64,000 nucleotides of DNA, from NCBI RefSeq assembly GCF_047324305.1, contig NZ_CP178740.1, positions 1,736,001 to 1,800,000 of the forward strand, in the 5' to 3' direction. The notes under the pieces are model-generated. The model did no database searches. It was given only the letters and a program-made list of their open reading frames with translations, and was not told where the DNA came from. The position numbers and the translations under genes are program-made. Source of the DNA: Acerihabitans sp047324305 (GTDB lineage: Bacteria; Pseudomonadota; Gammaproteobacteria; Enterobacterales; Enterobacteriaceae). Positions 41,874 to 52,900 of this stretch are shown piece after piece. Numbering within the stretch: position 1 is the stretch's first letter; every line of letters begins with the position of its first letter.

Positions 41874-42476
41874 TTAATGGAATGACAACGTGCCCAAGAT
41901 GTTGCCTACCAGGTCGTCATGAACGGCTGCGCCGGAGGTCGGCGTCAATACCTGGATGGTGATGACGCGATCCAGGTAAGGCGTTATCAGCAAGGTGCCC
42001 AGCATGGCTTTGCCCTGCATTTCCTGTTGGGAGTCGATGCGCAGGAATTTATGCTTATCCACCATTACCGGGACCTGGCCGGTTTTCCTGACATTCTTGA
42101 ACTGGGTTTTCAGGCCCGACAGCGCGCCCTGCGCCATTTTATTAAATGCCGCGTCGCTGGTGTCGTTGGCATCGCCGTTGACCGTGCGCACCTCGCTGAT
42201 GCCCACCGCCTGCGAATGCGCCCGGTTGGCGAACAGCTGGACCACCACGCCGGTATTTTGCGCGTTGGCGTCCTCCCGCGTCTGGTTAACAAAATCCGGC
42301 GGCAGTTGTAAGGTTATCTTGCCGTCGAGCAACGCGACCCGGACACTGTTTTTCAGTTCCGGCGCCGGCGCGGCGGCGGAAGAGGACGCCGCCGGCGCCG
42401 ATGCCGCCGTAACGCCCAGCACCGATACGCCCGCCAGGGCGATCGCGGTCATAATCCTGATAATACGCCTTGCCAT
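41874..42476 (-). CDS. DcrB-like secreted protein
   Basis: A 200-residue protein with an N-terminal signal sequence (RIMTAIALAGVSVLGVTAAS) and an Ala-rich spacer, then a DcrB-type domain (VALLDGKITLQLPPDFVNQT ... KMAQGALSGLKTQF ... GTLLITPYLDRVITIQVLTP). The start at 42476 is backed by GAAGGATG; a longer ATG at 42515 is not. It has no lipobox Cys, unlike E. coli DcrB, so it is probably periplasmic. DcrB was named from phage C1 infection in E. coli; its physiological role is in envelope/lipoprotein maturation. Confidence 0.7.
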   Translation of the reverse strand: MARRIIRIMTAIALAGVSVLGVTAASAPAASSSAAAPAPELKNSVRVALLDGKITLQLPPDFVNQTREDANAQNTGVVVQLFANRAHSQAVGISEVRTVNGDANDTSDAAFNKMAQGALSGLKTQFKNVRKTGQVPVMVDKHKFLRIDSQQEMQGKAMLGTLLITPYLDRVITIQVLTPTSGAAVHDDLVGNILGTLSFH

Positions 42477-42662
42477 GTCAAACATCCTTCTCGCAATCAA
42501 CGGAGTGGCCGCCAACGGCAGCCTGCTGTGAAAACATCGTTAAGCAAAAGCATAGCCCCTTTTTAAGCGCAGCGGCGCGCCACATGCGCATTTTGTTACC
42601 GCGCCGCCGGTGGAGTAGACTAGGGACATCAGGCCCACCAGCACAACGGCGAGTAAACCATC

Positions 42663-43499
42663 GTGACCGACCCTCTTCCCATACAGGATACCGACCCCAC
42701 CACCCTTGCCGGGATAAGCCGGCTCGGCGTTCGCAAACGGGGGCAGCTCGACCGGGAGCTACCCGACTGGCTGGCCGAGGAAGTGCCGGTGGCGCTGGTC
42801 TACAACGGCATTTCCCATGTGGTCATGATGGCCTCGCCAAAAGAGCTGGAGCAATTTGCCCTGGGCTTCTCGCTGTCCGAAGGCATTATCAGCGCGCCGG
42901 GCGAGATTTACGGTATGGACGTGGTGACGGCCTGCAACGGCCTGGAGGTGCATATCGAACTGTCCAGCCGCCGTTTTATGGCGCTGAAAGAGCATCGGCG
43001 CGCCATGGCCGGACGCACCGGCTGCGGTGTCTGCGGCGTCGAGCAGCTTGAGGAGATAGGCAAACCCATCGCTCCCCTGCCCTTTACCCAAACCTGGCCG
43101 CTGGCGCGGCTGGACCATGCGCTGGCGCAGTTGAAAAGCGTGCAGCCCATCGGCAGGCTGACCGGTTGTACCCACGCGGCGGCCTGGATCACCCCCGAAG
43201 GCGAACTGACGCTGGGCTGCGAGGACGTCGGCCGCCACGTGGCGCTGGACAAGCTGCTCGGCTGCCGGGCGCGCCAGGGCGCCGCGCCCGGCGCGGTGCT
43301 GGTCTCCAGCCGGGCTAGTTATGAAATGGTGCAGAAATCCGCCATGTGCGGCGTGGAAATCCTGTTCGCCGTCTCGGCCGCCACCGCCCTGGCGGTAGAC
43401 GTGGCCGAACGCTGCGGGCTGACGCTGGTGGGATTCAGCAAGCCGGGGCGGGCCGCGGTTTATACGCATCCCTGCCGAATCGTTGACAGCAAAAGCTAA
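42663..43499 (+). CDS. fdhD: Formate dehydrogenase sulfur carrier FdhD (GTG start)
   Basis: FdhD transfers sulfur from IscS to the molybdenum cofactor of formate dehydrogenase. The 278 residues carry the sulfur-carrying CxxC pair C121/C124 (GRTGCGVCGVEQLEEIG), at the same numbers as in E. coli. The start codon is GTG at 42663. The gene upstream of sodA here is on the same strand. Confidence 0.93.
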   Translation: MTDPLPIQDTDPTTLAGISRLGVRKRGQLDRELPDWLAEEVPVALVYNGISHVVMMASPKELEQFALGFSLSEGIISAPGEIYGMDVVTACNGLEVHIELSSRRFMALKEHRRAMAGRTGCGVCGVEQLEEIGKPIAPLPFTQTWPLARLDHALAQLKSVQPIGRLTGCTHAAAWITPEGELTLGCEDVGRHVALDKLLGCRARQGAAPGAVLVSSRASYEMVQKSAMCGVEILFAVSAATALAVDVAERCGLTLVGFSKPGRAAVYTHPCRIVDSKS

Positions 43500-43624
43500 A
43501 CATGTTCTTTAAAAGGGACTGATAAACGTTTTAATAAACGTTTAATTAACTATAATGATCGGATTGCTTACGCGGCACTAACATTCATTCAGGGTGCCGC
43601 TCACCTAAAATGGAGAAGATAAAT

Positions 43625-44245
<621 letters not shown>

Positions 44246-44295
44246 CCGGCGTCCGTTAAATGTAAAAACCATCCCGCGGGATGGTTCGGTTGATC

Positions 44296-44329
44296 GCAAA
44301 CGTCCCGGCCTTACGGCCGGGACGTTTGC
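44296..44329. terminator. Terminator between sodA and mtlR
   Basis: A perfect 15-bp stem with a TTAC loop (44296-44310 with 44315-44329), convergent between sodA and mtlR. A second palindrome, AACCATCCCGCGGGATGGTT, lies at 44267-44286. Confidence 0.9.
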
Positions 44330-44360
44330 ATTTCAGGTACCGTTGCTCCCTGAAGCAGGC

Positions 44361-44909
44361 TTATTTCAGTAACAACTTGTCAGTGAAGGCTTTTTTCGCG
44401 CTGATGCGGACTAAATACTCGGTGGTCGACAGCACCATGGTGGAACGGACAATCTGCTGGTAGCGCTGCTGCTGCATACGCACCAGCGCGTCATCCGCCG
44501 GTACGCGGGAAAATTCCGGCAACGGCGGGAACGCCGCGACGCAGTGCAGTTCGCTGAACGGGCCGAGGATTTCATCGTCGGTAAACCGGTATTCCTTGGG
44601 ATCGTCCTGCAAGGCCTCGTGCAAGGCCATCAGCAGCTCGGCGTCCTCATACTCCTGTCGGCTGATAACGCCCAGGGCGTATACCAGCTTCAGGCGCACC
44701 GGTAGTTCGCCCAGCGGACCGGCGCCAATCAGTAGCGGCTCCACGGCATATTTTACCGCGTAATCATCCTTGCGAAAGATTTGCAGCACCAGAATATTGA
44801 CCGCCTCGGCCAATAATTCCACCGCCGCGCCCATCAAATCCCTGACCGTTGTGCCGGCGTTCAGTTGTTCGAGGACCTGGTTTTCGTACAGTTGAGTATT
44901 TTCCGTCAT
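44361..44909 (-). CDS. mtlR: Mannitol operon repressor MtlR
   Basis: A roughly 182-residue helical protein of the MtlR/FumE family that lowers mtl operon expression in E. coli. It starts MTENTQLYENQVLEQLNAGT (ATG 44909; a GTG at 44912 is also in frame) and includes LLIGAGPLGELPVRLKLVYA. It is the last gene of mtlADR, separated from mtlD by 58 bases. Confidence 0.92.
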   Translation of the reverse strand: MTENTQLYENQVLEQLNAGTTVRDLMGAAVELLAEAVNILVLQIFRKDDYAVKYAVEPLLIGAGPLGELPVRLKLVYALGVISRQEYEDAELLMALHEALQDDPKEYRFTDDEILGPFSELHCVAAFPPLPEFSRVPADDALVRMQQQRYQQIVRSTMVLSTTEYLVRISAKKAFTDKLLLK

Positions 44910-44967
44910 CACCGAACACCATGTAACCCCCGGAGGCGGGATATTGCCCGCCGCCGGATCTTCATCA

Positions 44968-46116
44968 TCATTGCATGGCGTTATAAAGATCCACCACCTG
45001 CGCTACCACCTCGCCGTCTTCCTCAAGACCGGAGACCTGCGCCAGCGCCGCTCCGGGGCCTGATTTTTCCAGCAATGCCGCCCATTCCTGCGCCTGGGGA
45101 TCCTGCTCGCTATGATAATGCATGGCGGCGGCGATGCCCTTAAGCAGGTTGTCGTGGCGCAGGCCGTATTCCATGGTGCCGCGCAGCGGCTTGATCAACC
45201 GGTCGCCGGCGCTGAGCTTACGCAGCGGCTGGCGGCCGACGCGCTCTACGTCGTCATGTAAATAGGGATTCTCAAAGCGCTGCAGGATCTTATTGATATA
45301 GGCGGCGTGTTTCGCGGCTTCAAAACCGTAACGGTTAATCAGCACCGCGCCGCTTTCTTCCATGGCGCCTTTCACCACCTGGCGGATGTCGGGGTCGAGG
45401 ATCGCGTCGCGGATGGTCTTATGCCCGGCATGCTGGCCCAGATAGGCGGTGATGGCATGGCCGGTGTTAAGCGTAAACAGCTTACGTTCGACAAACGCCA
45501 TCAGATTATCAGTCAGCTCCATGCCGGCGATAGCCGGCGGCTCGCCGATAAACTGGGTTTTATCCACAATCCACTCGCTAAAGGTTTCCACCGTCACCGC
45601 CAGCGGATCCTGGGTTCCGGCTTCGGCCGGGGGTACGATGCGATCCACCGCGGAATCGACGAAACCGACGTGCTGCGCCACCCAGGCGTGATACTGCTCG
45701 GGCAGTGCCTTTAAGACATGCTGTTTCAACTGGCTGGTGCCGCGCACCATATTTTCACAGGCGATAATATTCAGCGGCCGGGTATTGCCCGCGTCATGGC
45801 GCGCGATCAACCCTTTGGCGACGGTACCGGCGATGCGTTCCAGGATCTGCGGCCCTACGGCGGTGGTTACCAAATCAACGTCGGCTATCAATGCCACCAC
45901 TTCCGCGCCGGTGCTGTTAACGGCGCTGACGCCCCGGACCCTTTCCACATGGGACTGCTCGCCCACGACATGGACCTCGTATTCATGCCTGGCGTTCAAG
46001 GCGTCAAGCACCGTTTGGTTAACGTCGGCAAACACCACGTCCACCCCGGCATCGGCCAATAATTTACCGATAAAGCCGCGTCCGATATTACCTGCTCCGA
46101 AATGTAATGCTTTCAT
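44968..46116 (-). CDS. mtlD: Mannitol-1-phosphate 5-dehydrogenase MtlD
   Basis: A 382-residue NAD-dependent enzyme that converts mannitol 1-phosphate to fructose 6-phosphate, same length as in E. coli. It has the Rossmann motif LHFGAGNIGRGFIGKLLADA at the N-terminus and the family signature MVRGTSQLKQHVLKALPEQY. It is separated from mtlA by a hairpin that probably attenuates read-through. Confidence 0.95.
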   Translation of the reverse strand: MKALHFGAGNIGRGFIGKLLADAGVDVVFADVNQTVLDALNARHEYEVHVVGEQSHVERVRGVSAVNSTGAEVVALIADVDLVTTAVGPQILERIAGTVAKGLIARHDAGNTRPLNIIACENMVRGTSQLKQHVLKALPEQYHAWVAQHVGFVDSAVDRIVPPAEAGTQDPLAVTVETFSEWIVDKTQFIGEPPAIAGMELTDNLMAFVERKLFTLNTGHAITAYLGQHAGHKTIRDAILDPDIRQVVKGAMEESGAVLINRYGFEAAKHAAYINKILQRFENPYLHDDVERVGRQPLRKLSAGDRLIKPLRGTMEYGLRHDNLLKGIAAAMHYHSEQDPQAQEWAALLEKSGPGAALAQVSGLEEDGEVVAQVVDLYNAMQ

Positions 46117-46140
46117 AGATTTAACCTTGGATTCTCTTAG

Positions 46141-46165
46141 TTAAAAAGGGGCCAACGCAGGCCCC
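46141..46165 (-). terminator. Attenuator hairpin between mtlA and mtlD
   Basis: GGGGCC and GGCCCC arms (46148-46153 with 46160-46165) followed on the minus strand by TTTTTAA. It would partly stop mtlA transcripts before mtlD. Confidence 0.75.
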
Positions 46166-46202
46166 CTCTCAAATACAACCGTTTCCATCGCCCGCGCTGT
46201 GG

Positions 46203-48125
46203 TTAGGCCGTTTTGCCGCCTTTGAGCAGCTCAAGCACTTCATCTACGTCGGTGGTGTTGATCAGGCGTTGGATAACCGCATCGTCGTCCAGCGCGTTAG
46301 TCAGGCTGGTAATGACCTGGATGTGCTCGTTATTGCGCGCGGCGATACCAATCACCAGACGGGCAATATCGTCTTCCTCATCACCGAAACGCACGCCCGC
46401 CGGATACTGGCAGAATACCACGCCGGTGCGCAGCACCTTATCCTTGGCCTCGATGGTGCCATGGGGAACCGCAATGGACTCGCCCAGGTAGGTGGAAGTC
46501 AGCTTTTCACGATCCAGCATCGCTTCCACATACTCCGGCAGCACGTAACCGCCGTTGACCAGTTGTTCACCGGCAAAACGGATCGCCTGTTCCTTATTGT
46601 CGGCCTGCCGTCCGAGGAAGATATTGGCCGCGGTCAGGCGGAACAGGTTCTGCTCGCTGTCTTCGAAGCTGTCGTCCAGGGTGGTGATGACTTTATTCTG
46701 ATTGGTTTCGGTCTTTTGCACCGCGACCAGACGCGCCACCAGATCGGTATACAGCCCGCTGTCCAGGAAGTTGGTCAGCGAGATATGCTGCGCCTGCGGG
46801 GCGTGGCGCATGGCCCGCTCGGTCAGGTCGCGGTGGGTGATCACCAGGTCAACATCCTCAGGCAGGCTGTTGATGGCCGTATTGGTGACGCTGATATTGG
46901 TCAGCCCGGCTTCCTTGACTTTTTTACGCAGTACCCCGGCGCCCATGGCGCTGGAGCCCATGCCGGCATCGCAGGCCACGATGATTTTACGTACCGAAGC
47001 CAGGTCGCCGGTGGCGCCGGCGGTAACCGGCGCGGCCATGCCTTTGGACTGCGCTTTCATGTCTTTTATACGGCGGGTGGCGTCTTCCAGATCGTCCCCT
47101 TCCTTGGCCTTCATGCTTTTCAGCAGGATCGAGGCGATAACGAAGGACACGGCAAACGCCGCAATGACCGCGGTGATATTGGCAAAATAGGCGCCTTTAG
47201 GCGTCATGGCCAGCACCGCCAGGATGGAACCCGGCGAAGCGGGGGAAACCAGGCCGCCGTGCAGCACGCTCAGGGTAAACACGCCGGTCATGCCGCCGAG
47301 GATTACCGCTATCAGCAGACGCGGGTTCATCAGCACGTAAGGGAAATAGATTTCGTGGATACCACCCAGGAAATGGATGATGGCCGCGCCGCCGGCGGAC
47401 TGTTTGGCGTTGCCGCGACCGAAAATCATGTAGGCAATCAGCACGCCCATGCCCGGACCCGGGTTGGCTTCAATCAGGAAGAAGATCGATTTGCCGGTGG
47501 CGGTAGCCTGCTGGATGCCCAACGGCGAGAAGATGCCGTGGTTGATGGCGTTATTCAGGAACAGGATTTTTGCCGGTTCGACAAAGATCGAGGCCAGCGG
47601 CAATAAATCGTGGCGTACCATCAGGTTCACGCCCGCCGCCAGGATATGGGACAGGATTTCAACCAGCGGCCCGATGGCCAGGAAGGCGATAATCGCCAGG
47701 ATCATGCCGATGATGCCGGCGGAGAAGTTGTTGACCAACATCTCGAAGCCGCTTTTGATCTTGCCGTCCACCATACGGTCAAAACGTTTAATCGCCCAGC
47801 CGCCCAACGGACCGGCCAGCATGGCGCCGAGGAACATCGGCATATCCGCCCCGGCAATCACGCCCATGGTGGTAATGGCGCCCACCACGCCGCCGCGTTC
47901 GCCGCCGGCCAGCCGTCCGCCGGTATAACCGATCAGCAACGGCAGCAGGTAGGTGATCATCGGGCCGACTAATTTAGCCAGCGTCGCGTTGGGTGTCCAC
48001 CCGGTGGGGATGAACAGCGCGGTGATAATCCCCCAGGCAATAAAGGCGCCGATATTCGGCATCACCATATTGCTCAGGAAACGGCCAAAATTTTGTACTC
48101 TGACCTTGATATCCGAAGAAGACAT
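46203..48125 (-). CDS. mtlA: Mannitol PTS permease MtlA (IICBA)
   Basis: A 640-residue membrane phosphotransferase that imports and phosphorylates mannitol. Start ATG 48125 has AGGGG eight bases upstream and gives the E. coli-like SSSDIKVRVQNFGRFLSNMV. Domains in order: IIC (about 1-340, MPNIGAFIAWGIITALFIP), IIB with phospho-Cys in IIVACDAGMGSSAMGAGV (about 380-470), IIA with phospho-His in TYLGESIAVPHGTIEA (about 495-640). First gene of mtlADR, with CRP-like sites upstream. Confidence 0.96.
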   Translation of the reverse strand: MSSSDIKVRVQNFGRFLSNMVMPNIGAFIAWGIITALFIPTGWTPNATLAKLVGPMITYLLPLLIGYTGGRLAGGERGGVVGAITTMGVIAGADMPMFLGAMLAGPLGGWAIKRFDRMVDGKIKSGFEMLVNNFSAGIIGMILAIIAFLAIGPLVEILSHILAAGVNLMVRHDLLPLASIFVEPAKILFLNNAINHGIFSPLGIQQATATGKSIFFLIEANPGPGMGVLIAYMIFGRGNAKQSAGGAAIIHFLGGIHEIYFPYVLMNPRLLIAVILGGMTGVFTLSVLHGGLVSPASPGSILAVLAMTPKGAYFANITAVIAAFAVSFVIASILLKSMKAKEGDDLEDATRRIKDMKAQSKGMAAPVTAGATGDLASVRKIIVACDAGMGSSAMGAGVLRKKVKEAGLTNISVTNTAINSLPEDVDLVITHRDLTERAMRHAPQAQHISLTNFLDSGLYTDLVARLVAVQKTETNQNKVITTLDDSFEDSEQNLFRLTAANIFLGRQADNKEQAIRFAGEQLVNGGYVLPEYVEAMLDREKLTSTYLGESIAVPHGTIEAKDKVLRTGVVFCQYPAGVRFGDEEDDIARLVIGIAARNNEHIQVITSLTNALDDDAVIQRLINTTDVDEVLELLKGGKTA

Positions 48126-48265
48126 AAAAAACACCCCTATTGATACGCGCCGGACAATAAGGGCGCGTGAAAATTGTTGCGACAGTGTTGCATTCTCTGT
48201 CGGTAGTTCTATAAGCAGCGGGACTCTACCACGCTGCGTGCCGAATGCGTACTCAGCGGCGTAAC

Positions 48266-48442
48266 TGTGACGAATATCACCATGTCACCCCCTGTTTATC
48301 CCCTATATCGGTGATATTCATCACAAATTCCGTATGAAAAAAAACCACAATTATAACTTCAGGGAGTTAACGGCGGGTAAATTGTGATAGAGATCACTCT
48401 TGCTTGCTGGGTATTTGTTTGATAAATGTGATTTGTATCACA
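48266..48442. promoter_or_regulatory. Four CRP-like sites upstream of mtlA
   Basis: Four TGTGA-N6-TCACA-type sites: 48266-48281 (TGTGA/TCACC), 48310-48325 (GGTGA/TCACA), 48383-48398 (TGTGA/TCACT) and 48427-48442 (perfect TGTGA/TCACA). The E. coli mtl promoter also has several CRP sites. The interval 48135-48649 holds no gene besides these. Confidence 0.85.
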
Positions 48443-48649
48443 AATTATTTATCATCCCAGCCGGGCATCGGCGAAGAGAGGGCGATAGCGGCTGATTTAG
48501 ACGCTAAAAGGCGGAATTGCGTAGCTAAAGCTGTAAGAAAATTACCGCTGTAATACCTGCGTTTTCTCGCACGCACGACAGCCATCATGACGCGGATATG
48601 TTACAAAAAGGTGACCCGGCGGGCCACCTTGGTGTAACGCGGCGCGTCA

Positions 48650-49369
48650 TTAGCGCAGGGCCGTCCCTGCGGCGGTCTGCGCCTGCATCAGCTGCTGGTG
48701 CTGGCTTTGCAGGCCGGCCATCAGCTCATTATATTGCGTCGCCTGCAGCCGGGTGGGAAAGGCCACCGACGTGGGGCTGTAGGTCACCTGGCTGCCCTGC
48801 ATATTCAGGAAATTGCCCACCTGGATCAGGGTTTCCGCAAGCTGCGCCGCGCTGGTCACCACCGGCGTCACCTGCTGTGCCGGCTGAATCACCAGCTTGG
48901 TATAGGCCTGTTCGTATACCGCCTTCAGGTCGTCGGGCTGCTTTAGCGCGGCGCGGGAGTCATCCGCCTGTTTTTTCAGGCGTTCTATCTGCGGCCCCAG
49001 CAGATTCAGTGCCCCTGCGGACTGCTGCAAATCCACCCGGTGGGTAAGATAATCCTGCGGCACGCGGATCTGGCTGACCTGATCCAGCACCGGCAGCAGG
49101 CTGGCATTGACCGCCTGGGTATATTGCTGGGTAAAGGTCAGCAGGATCTGGTAGTCGGCCACATAGGTGCCGAACTGTTTTTTCTGATCGTCGGTCAGCG
49201 TCGGCAGGCGCTCGCCGCCCGGCAGCACGGTGGTTTGTAAAAACGCCATAAACGCCTTGCGCTGCTCCGGCTCCTTGTCGCCGCAGGCGGTAATCTGCAG
49301 CGCCAGCATCAATAGCACTGGAATCATCAGCGCATAGCGCAACTGCGCCAGTCTGTCCCTTAACATCAT
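48650..49369 (-). CDS. yiaF: DUF3053 lipoprotein YiaF-like
   Basis: A 239-residue lipoprotein resembling E. coli YiaF. The start ATG 49369 is backed by AGGAG nine bases upstream. The N-terminus has a lipoprotein signal peptide with lipobox ITAC-GDKEPEQRKAF, then the DUF3053 body (GGERLPTLTDDQKKQFGTYV, IRVPQDYLTHRVDLQQSAGA). Function unknown; it sits in the periplasm or outer membrane. Confidence 0.85.
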   Translation of the reverse strand: MMLRDRLAQLRYALMIPVLLMLALQITACGDKEPEQRKAFMAFLQTTVLPGGERLPTLTDDQKKQFGTYVADYQILLTFTQQYTQAVNASLLPVLDQVSQIRVPQDYLTHRVDLQQSAGALNLLGPQIERLKKQADDSRAALKQPDDLKAVYEQAYTKLVIQPAQQVTPVVTSAAQLAETLIQVGNFLNMQGSQVTYSPTSVAFPTRLQATQYNELMAGLQSQHQQLMQAQTAAGTALR

Positions 49370-49501
49370 GACCAACTACTCCTGTAAAATAGCTCACCCC
49401 TTTCCCTGGTTACCCAATTAACGCGTCCTGTTTGCAGAGTAAGGATAGTCCACTTTGCGAGGAATAAATATGCTCAAAGCCCTACCGATGGTCTCATTTT
49501 T

Positions 49502-49717
49502 TTACAAAACCCGCGGCGCATCGAACCCATCCACGGCATCAAGGGTAAGGGAGGCACATCCGCTATTGCCATAGCGGTCCGTCAACCGCAACGGCAAGGC
49601 CGGAGGAATAAAGCCGTTGCCGGTCAGACTGAAGCCCCAAACGTTATCACCAGCCGGCGAGGGGCCGGCAGACGCATCGTAAACATCGGTCTCGATAATA
49701 AAATCAATAAGATTACT
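49502..49717 (-). pseudogene. 3' remnant of a second copy of the 442-residue unknown gene
   Basis: On the minus strand an open frame without start codon (just after TAA at 49718-49720, ending TAA 49502-49504) encodes about 71 residues ending LRLTDRYGNSGCASLTLDAV then DGFDAPRVL. This aligns with the end of the protein encoded at 54864-56192 (VISLTDKYGNKGNLTLYFNT then NDYFDVPQLR); upstream, NVWGFSLTGNG corresponds to VMYQFSIWGETD. It lies directly downstream of the RHS gene. The rest of the interval 49376-49933 has no gene. Confidence 0.7.
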
Positions 49718-49933
49718 TTATTGCATCAGGTCACTTACCTCTATCATGTGATCATTTTAACGAAATGAAATGGCACGACAGCAGCTCTTTTATGATACTT
49801 AAATCATTAACGCGGATTTTCTTAGGTTTTATCAAGATGAAAACATGCTAATAAAACACCACATTTATAGTCATGCCGCGCACACAATTATTACTGTATA
49901 TAAACGATGACTTGATTCAGATATTCCGTCGCT

Positions 49934-52900
49934 TTATTTAAGACTGAATTTCTTGGTCAAGTGAAAGCGCATGGGATCTTTGATTACGAAGGTATTCGGG
50001 GCGTCCCACTCCCATACGCGGCAAAAAATACCGTCAATAGTTTTATAACGCAATCCTTTGTCCTCCAAGTTTTTTAACAAGGTACGTATTGTAACCATTT
50101 CAAAATCTTGCGAGGCATGAGAACGCACGGTGATAATATCCACTTTATACTCACTTGCAAGGCGGGACGCAAAAAGATCGTCATCCTTAGGGAATCGCTC
50201 TAACCGGTAATTGTGCTGAAAATCACGGCGAGTGACCTCTGCGGGCGTAAAGCTATTGTCGGCTGCTTGCCGCAATCCCAACCTTAGCCTTCTTCCCTCT
50301 TTTATACCATACCTCACTTGAGTCCCTTGCGGCGGCGTGAAAAAACCCGCCTCTTGGTGATATTTTCCATGGGACGAAATAATAAGGCGTTCTGAATTTT
50401 CAGACCCTTTAAATAAATACAGATCGTCGCCCAACTCTATCCTGTTGCCAAGCGCGATATCTTCAAGACCTCCTCCCCTGGCGGTGTTAGCGCGTCTGGC
50501 CGCCAATTTGCCGACGCCCGCCCCCGCCCCCGCGCCTAATCCCAGAGCCAGCGATGCCCATCCCAGCGCCGCCGAGGCCTGCGGATTCTTTTCCTCCAGC
50601 GCGATGGAGGCAATGCCTGTCGCCGCCGCCGCCGCTTCAAGGGTAATCAAGACGCCCGCGACCAATGATAGTGAGGCGCCGCCGGTGGGAATGCTCAAGG
50701 CAAAGCCTACGACAGCCAAAACGATACCCAGAATGCCCTGCCAGCTGATATGGCCGCTCGGATCGGCGTTATTGACCGGGTCGCCGGCGCAATAGACATA
50801 GGCATTGATACCGCCCGCGCCGAACGGACTTAACGAATCCGGCGTATTAAAACGCATCAGCACCGGGTTATAAGCGCGATAGCCGTTGCCCAGGTGATAA
50901 GCGCCGCTCACCGGATCGGGACGCTCGCCGGTAAAACCGGGCAACGACGGGCGGAAGGCAGGACTAAAGCCCCAGGGGGTATAACGGACCAGCTCCGAGG
51001 TCTGATTTTCGGCCCGTGACCACAGCAGGCTGTTCTGATCATTGGTGGCCGTCAGTCGCAAGTGGGTACCGTCATGCACCGCTGCAGTGGCGCCGCCCAG
51101 TTTGGCTAGCCGCACCGGCCGCAACGCGCCGGGTTGCTGCTCGTTGACCCTCTCATCACTGCGGTAATAAAGCGCATGCGCGCCGCGCCCGGTTACCGAT
51201 TGTCCGACCAATCGATTGAGGGCGTCATAGCCATAACCGCCGCCCGGAGCGGGGCCGCCCGTCACCGAAATCAAACGGCCCAGCGGGTCATAAGCAAGCC
51301 GGCGTCCGGCCTCGTCCAGCGTCATCTGGCCGTTGGCGTCATACGTCAGCGCTATCACGGCGGGATAATCCGGATGGCTGTGCTGCACCCGGCTGAGCTG
51401 AGTGGGATCGCTGGGGTTATTAAATTGAAACAGCGCATTGTCCACGCCGCCGGGAAACGTGGTGCCGCATTGGGTAATGTTGTCGATGGCGTCATAGACA
51501 AAGGTCTGTAACGAGATAGACTTGCCGTAGGGGTCTACCGGCGGCGCGGCGCCGGCGCAGGTATAGCGTTCCAGCCGGTTGCGGCTGTCGTAAAACCAGG
51601 CTTCCTGGCGCAGTATTACATTATTGTGCCGTGTTTCGCTGCTGCGCCGCTGGTCGTTGGCATACCAGGTCTGGCTTATGGTCAGCGTTTCGTTATTGGC
51701 CGCTGTGACCGAGCGGGCAATCTCGCGGTCAAACTGATCGTAGCCCAGCCTGATGGTGCAGCCATGCAGACCGCGTGGGTCGGCGGTGTGCCGCGTTTCC
51801 AGTCTGCCCAGCGCATCGTAGGTCAGTGTTATAACCATATCCGCATCGCTGACCCGAACCAGTTGCCCCACCGCATTATACTGATATTGGGTCTGCGTGC
51901 CGGTGACATCGGTATACTGCGTCTGGCTGCCCATCAGGCTCCAGGCGTGGTTTACCCCACGCAACGGCTGGCCCGGCACGGTAAAGGTTTCTCCCTGCAA
52001 CTGGCCGGAGCGGGTAAACGCGCGCGTGGTAACCACGCCATTATCGCCCGTGGCTCGCGTCATTCTGCCGCTCAGGGGATCCCAGGTAAAATCCTGGCGC
52101 AGGGTGCCGCTGGTCACGCTCCTGACGGCATTATCCAATTGGGGAATATATTCATAGCGCAGCACTTCGCCCATCGGCGTGGTCACAGTGGACGGCAGCG
52201 GGCTGGCGCCAGTCCAGCCAAAACGGGTCAGGCGACCGCCGCTGGTACTTTGCATGATGCGCCCACTGCTGTCATATGCCTGGGAGCCCAACTGAAAAAT
52301 ACGCGCAGCGGAATTAGTAACACGGATGGCGGTAGCCCATAGCTGGTCGCTAAACGGCACGTACATTTTACTCACCACGCTACCGTCGGGCAGACGTTGG
52401 CCCACTACCCGATCGAAGGCATCATACTGGTAATCGGTGGTGCGGCCCATTTCATCGGTTTCCTGACGCAAACGACCCAGGCCATCATAACGGCGGGTGA
52501 CCTGCCCCAGCGTCACGCCCGACCGATCGCGCCGGACAATGGTCAGCGGCAGCCCGCGGACGTCCAGAGTGGTCAGGGTCCAGCCGGCATATAGCGTCTG
52601 ATTATTGGCGAAGCCCTCGCGGGTCTCAGCCTGGGTCAGTGCAATCGGGTCGCTTTGGGTTATCAACGTGGTTCCGTCGTTGAACGCGGTACGCAATAGG
52701 TTCCCCCAAATGTCATACGTGATCGCCGCCGTACGCGCCATACGGGCGACCTGGCCGCTACGGGGATAGTCAAACACGCTTTCGGCGACCCGCTCGCCAA
52801 AAGCATTATAGGCGGCGGTTTGCGCCTCAAACCACTGACCGTTTGTATCCGGATCGCTAACTTCCTGGCGCGTCACCCGCCCCAGGCCATCAAACCAGCT

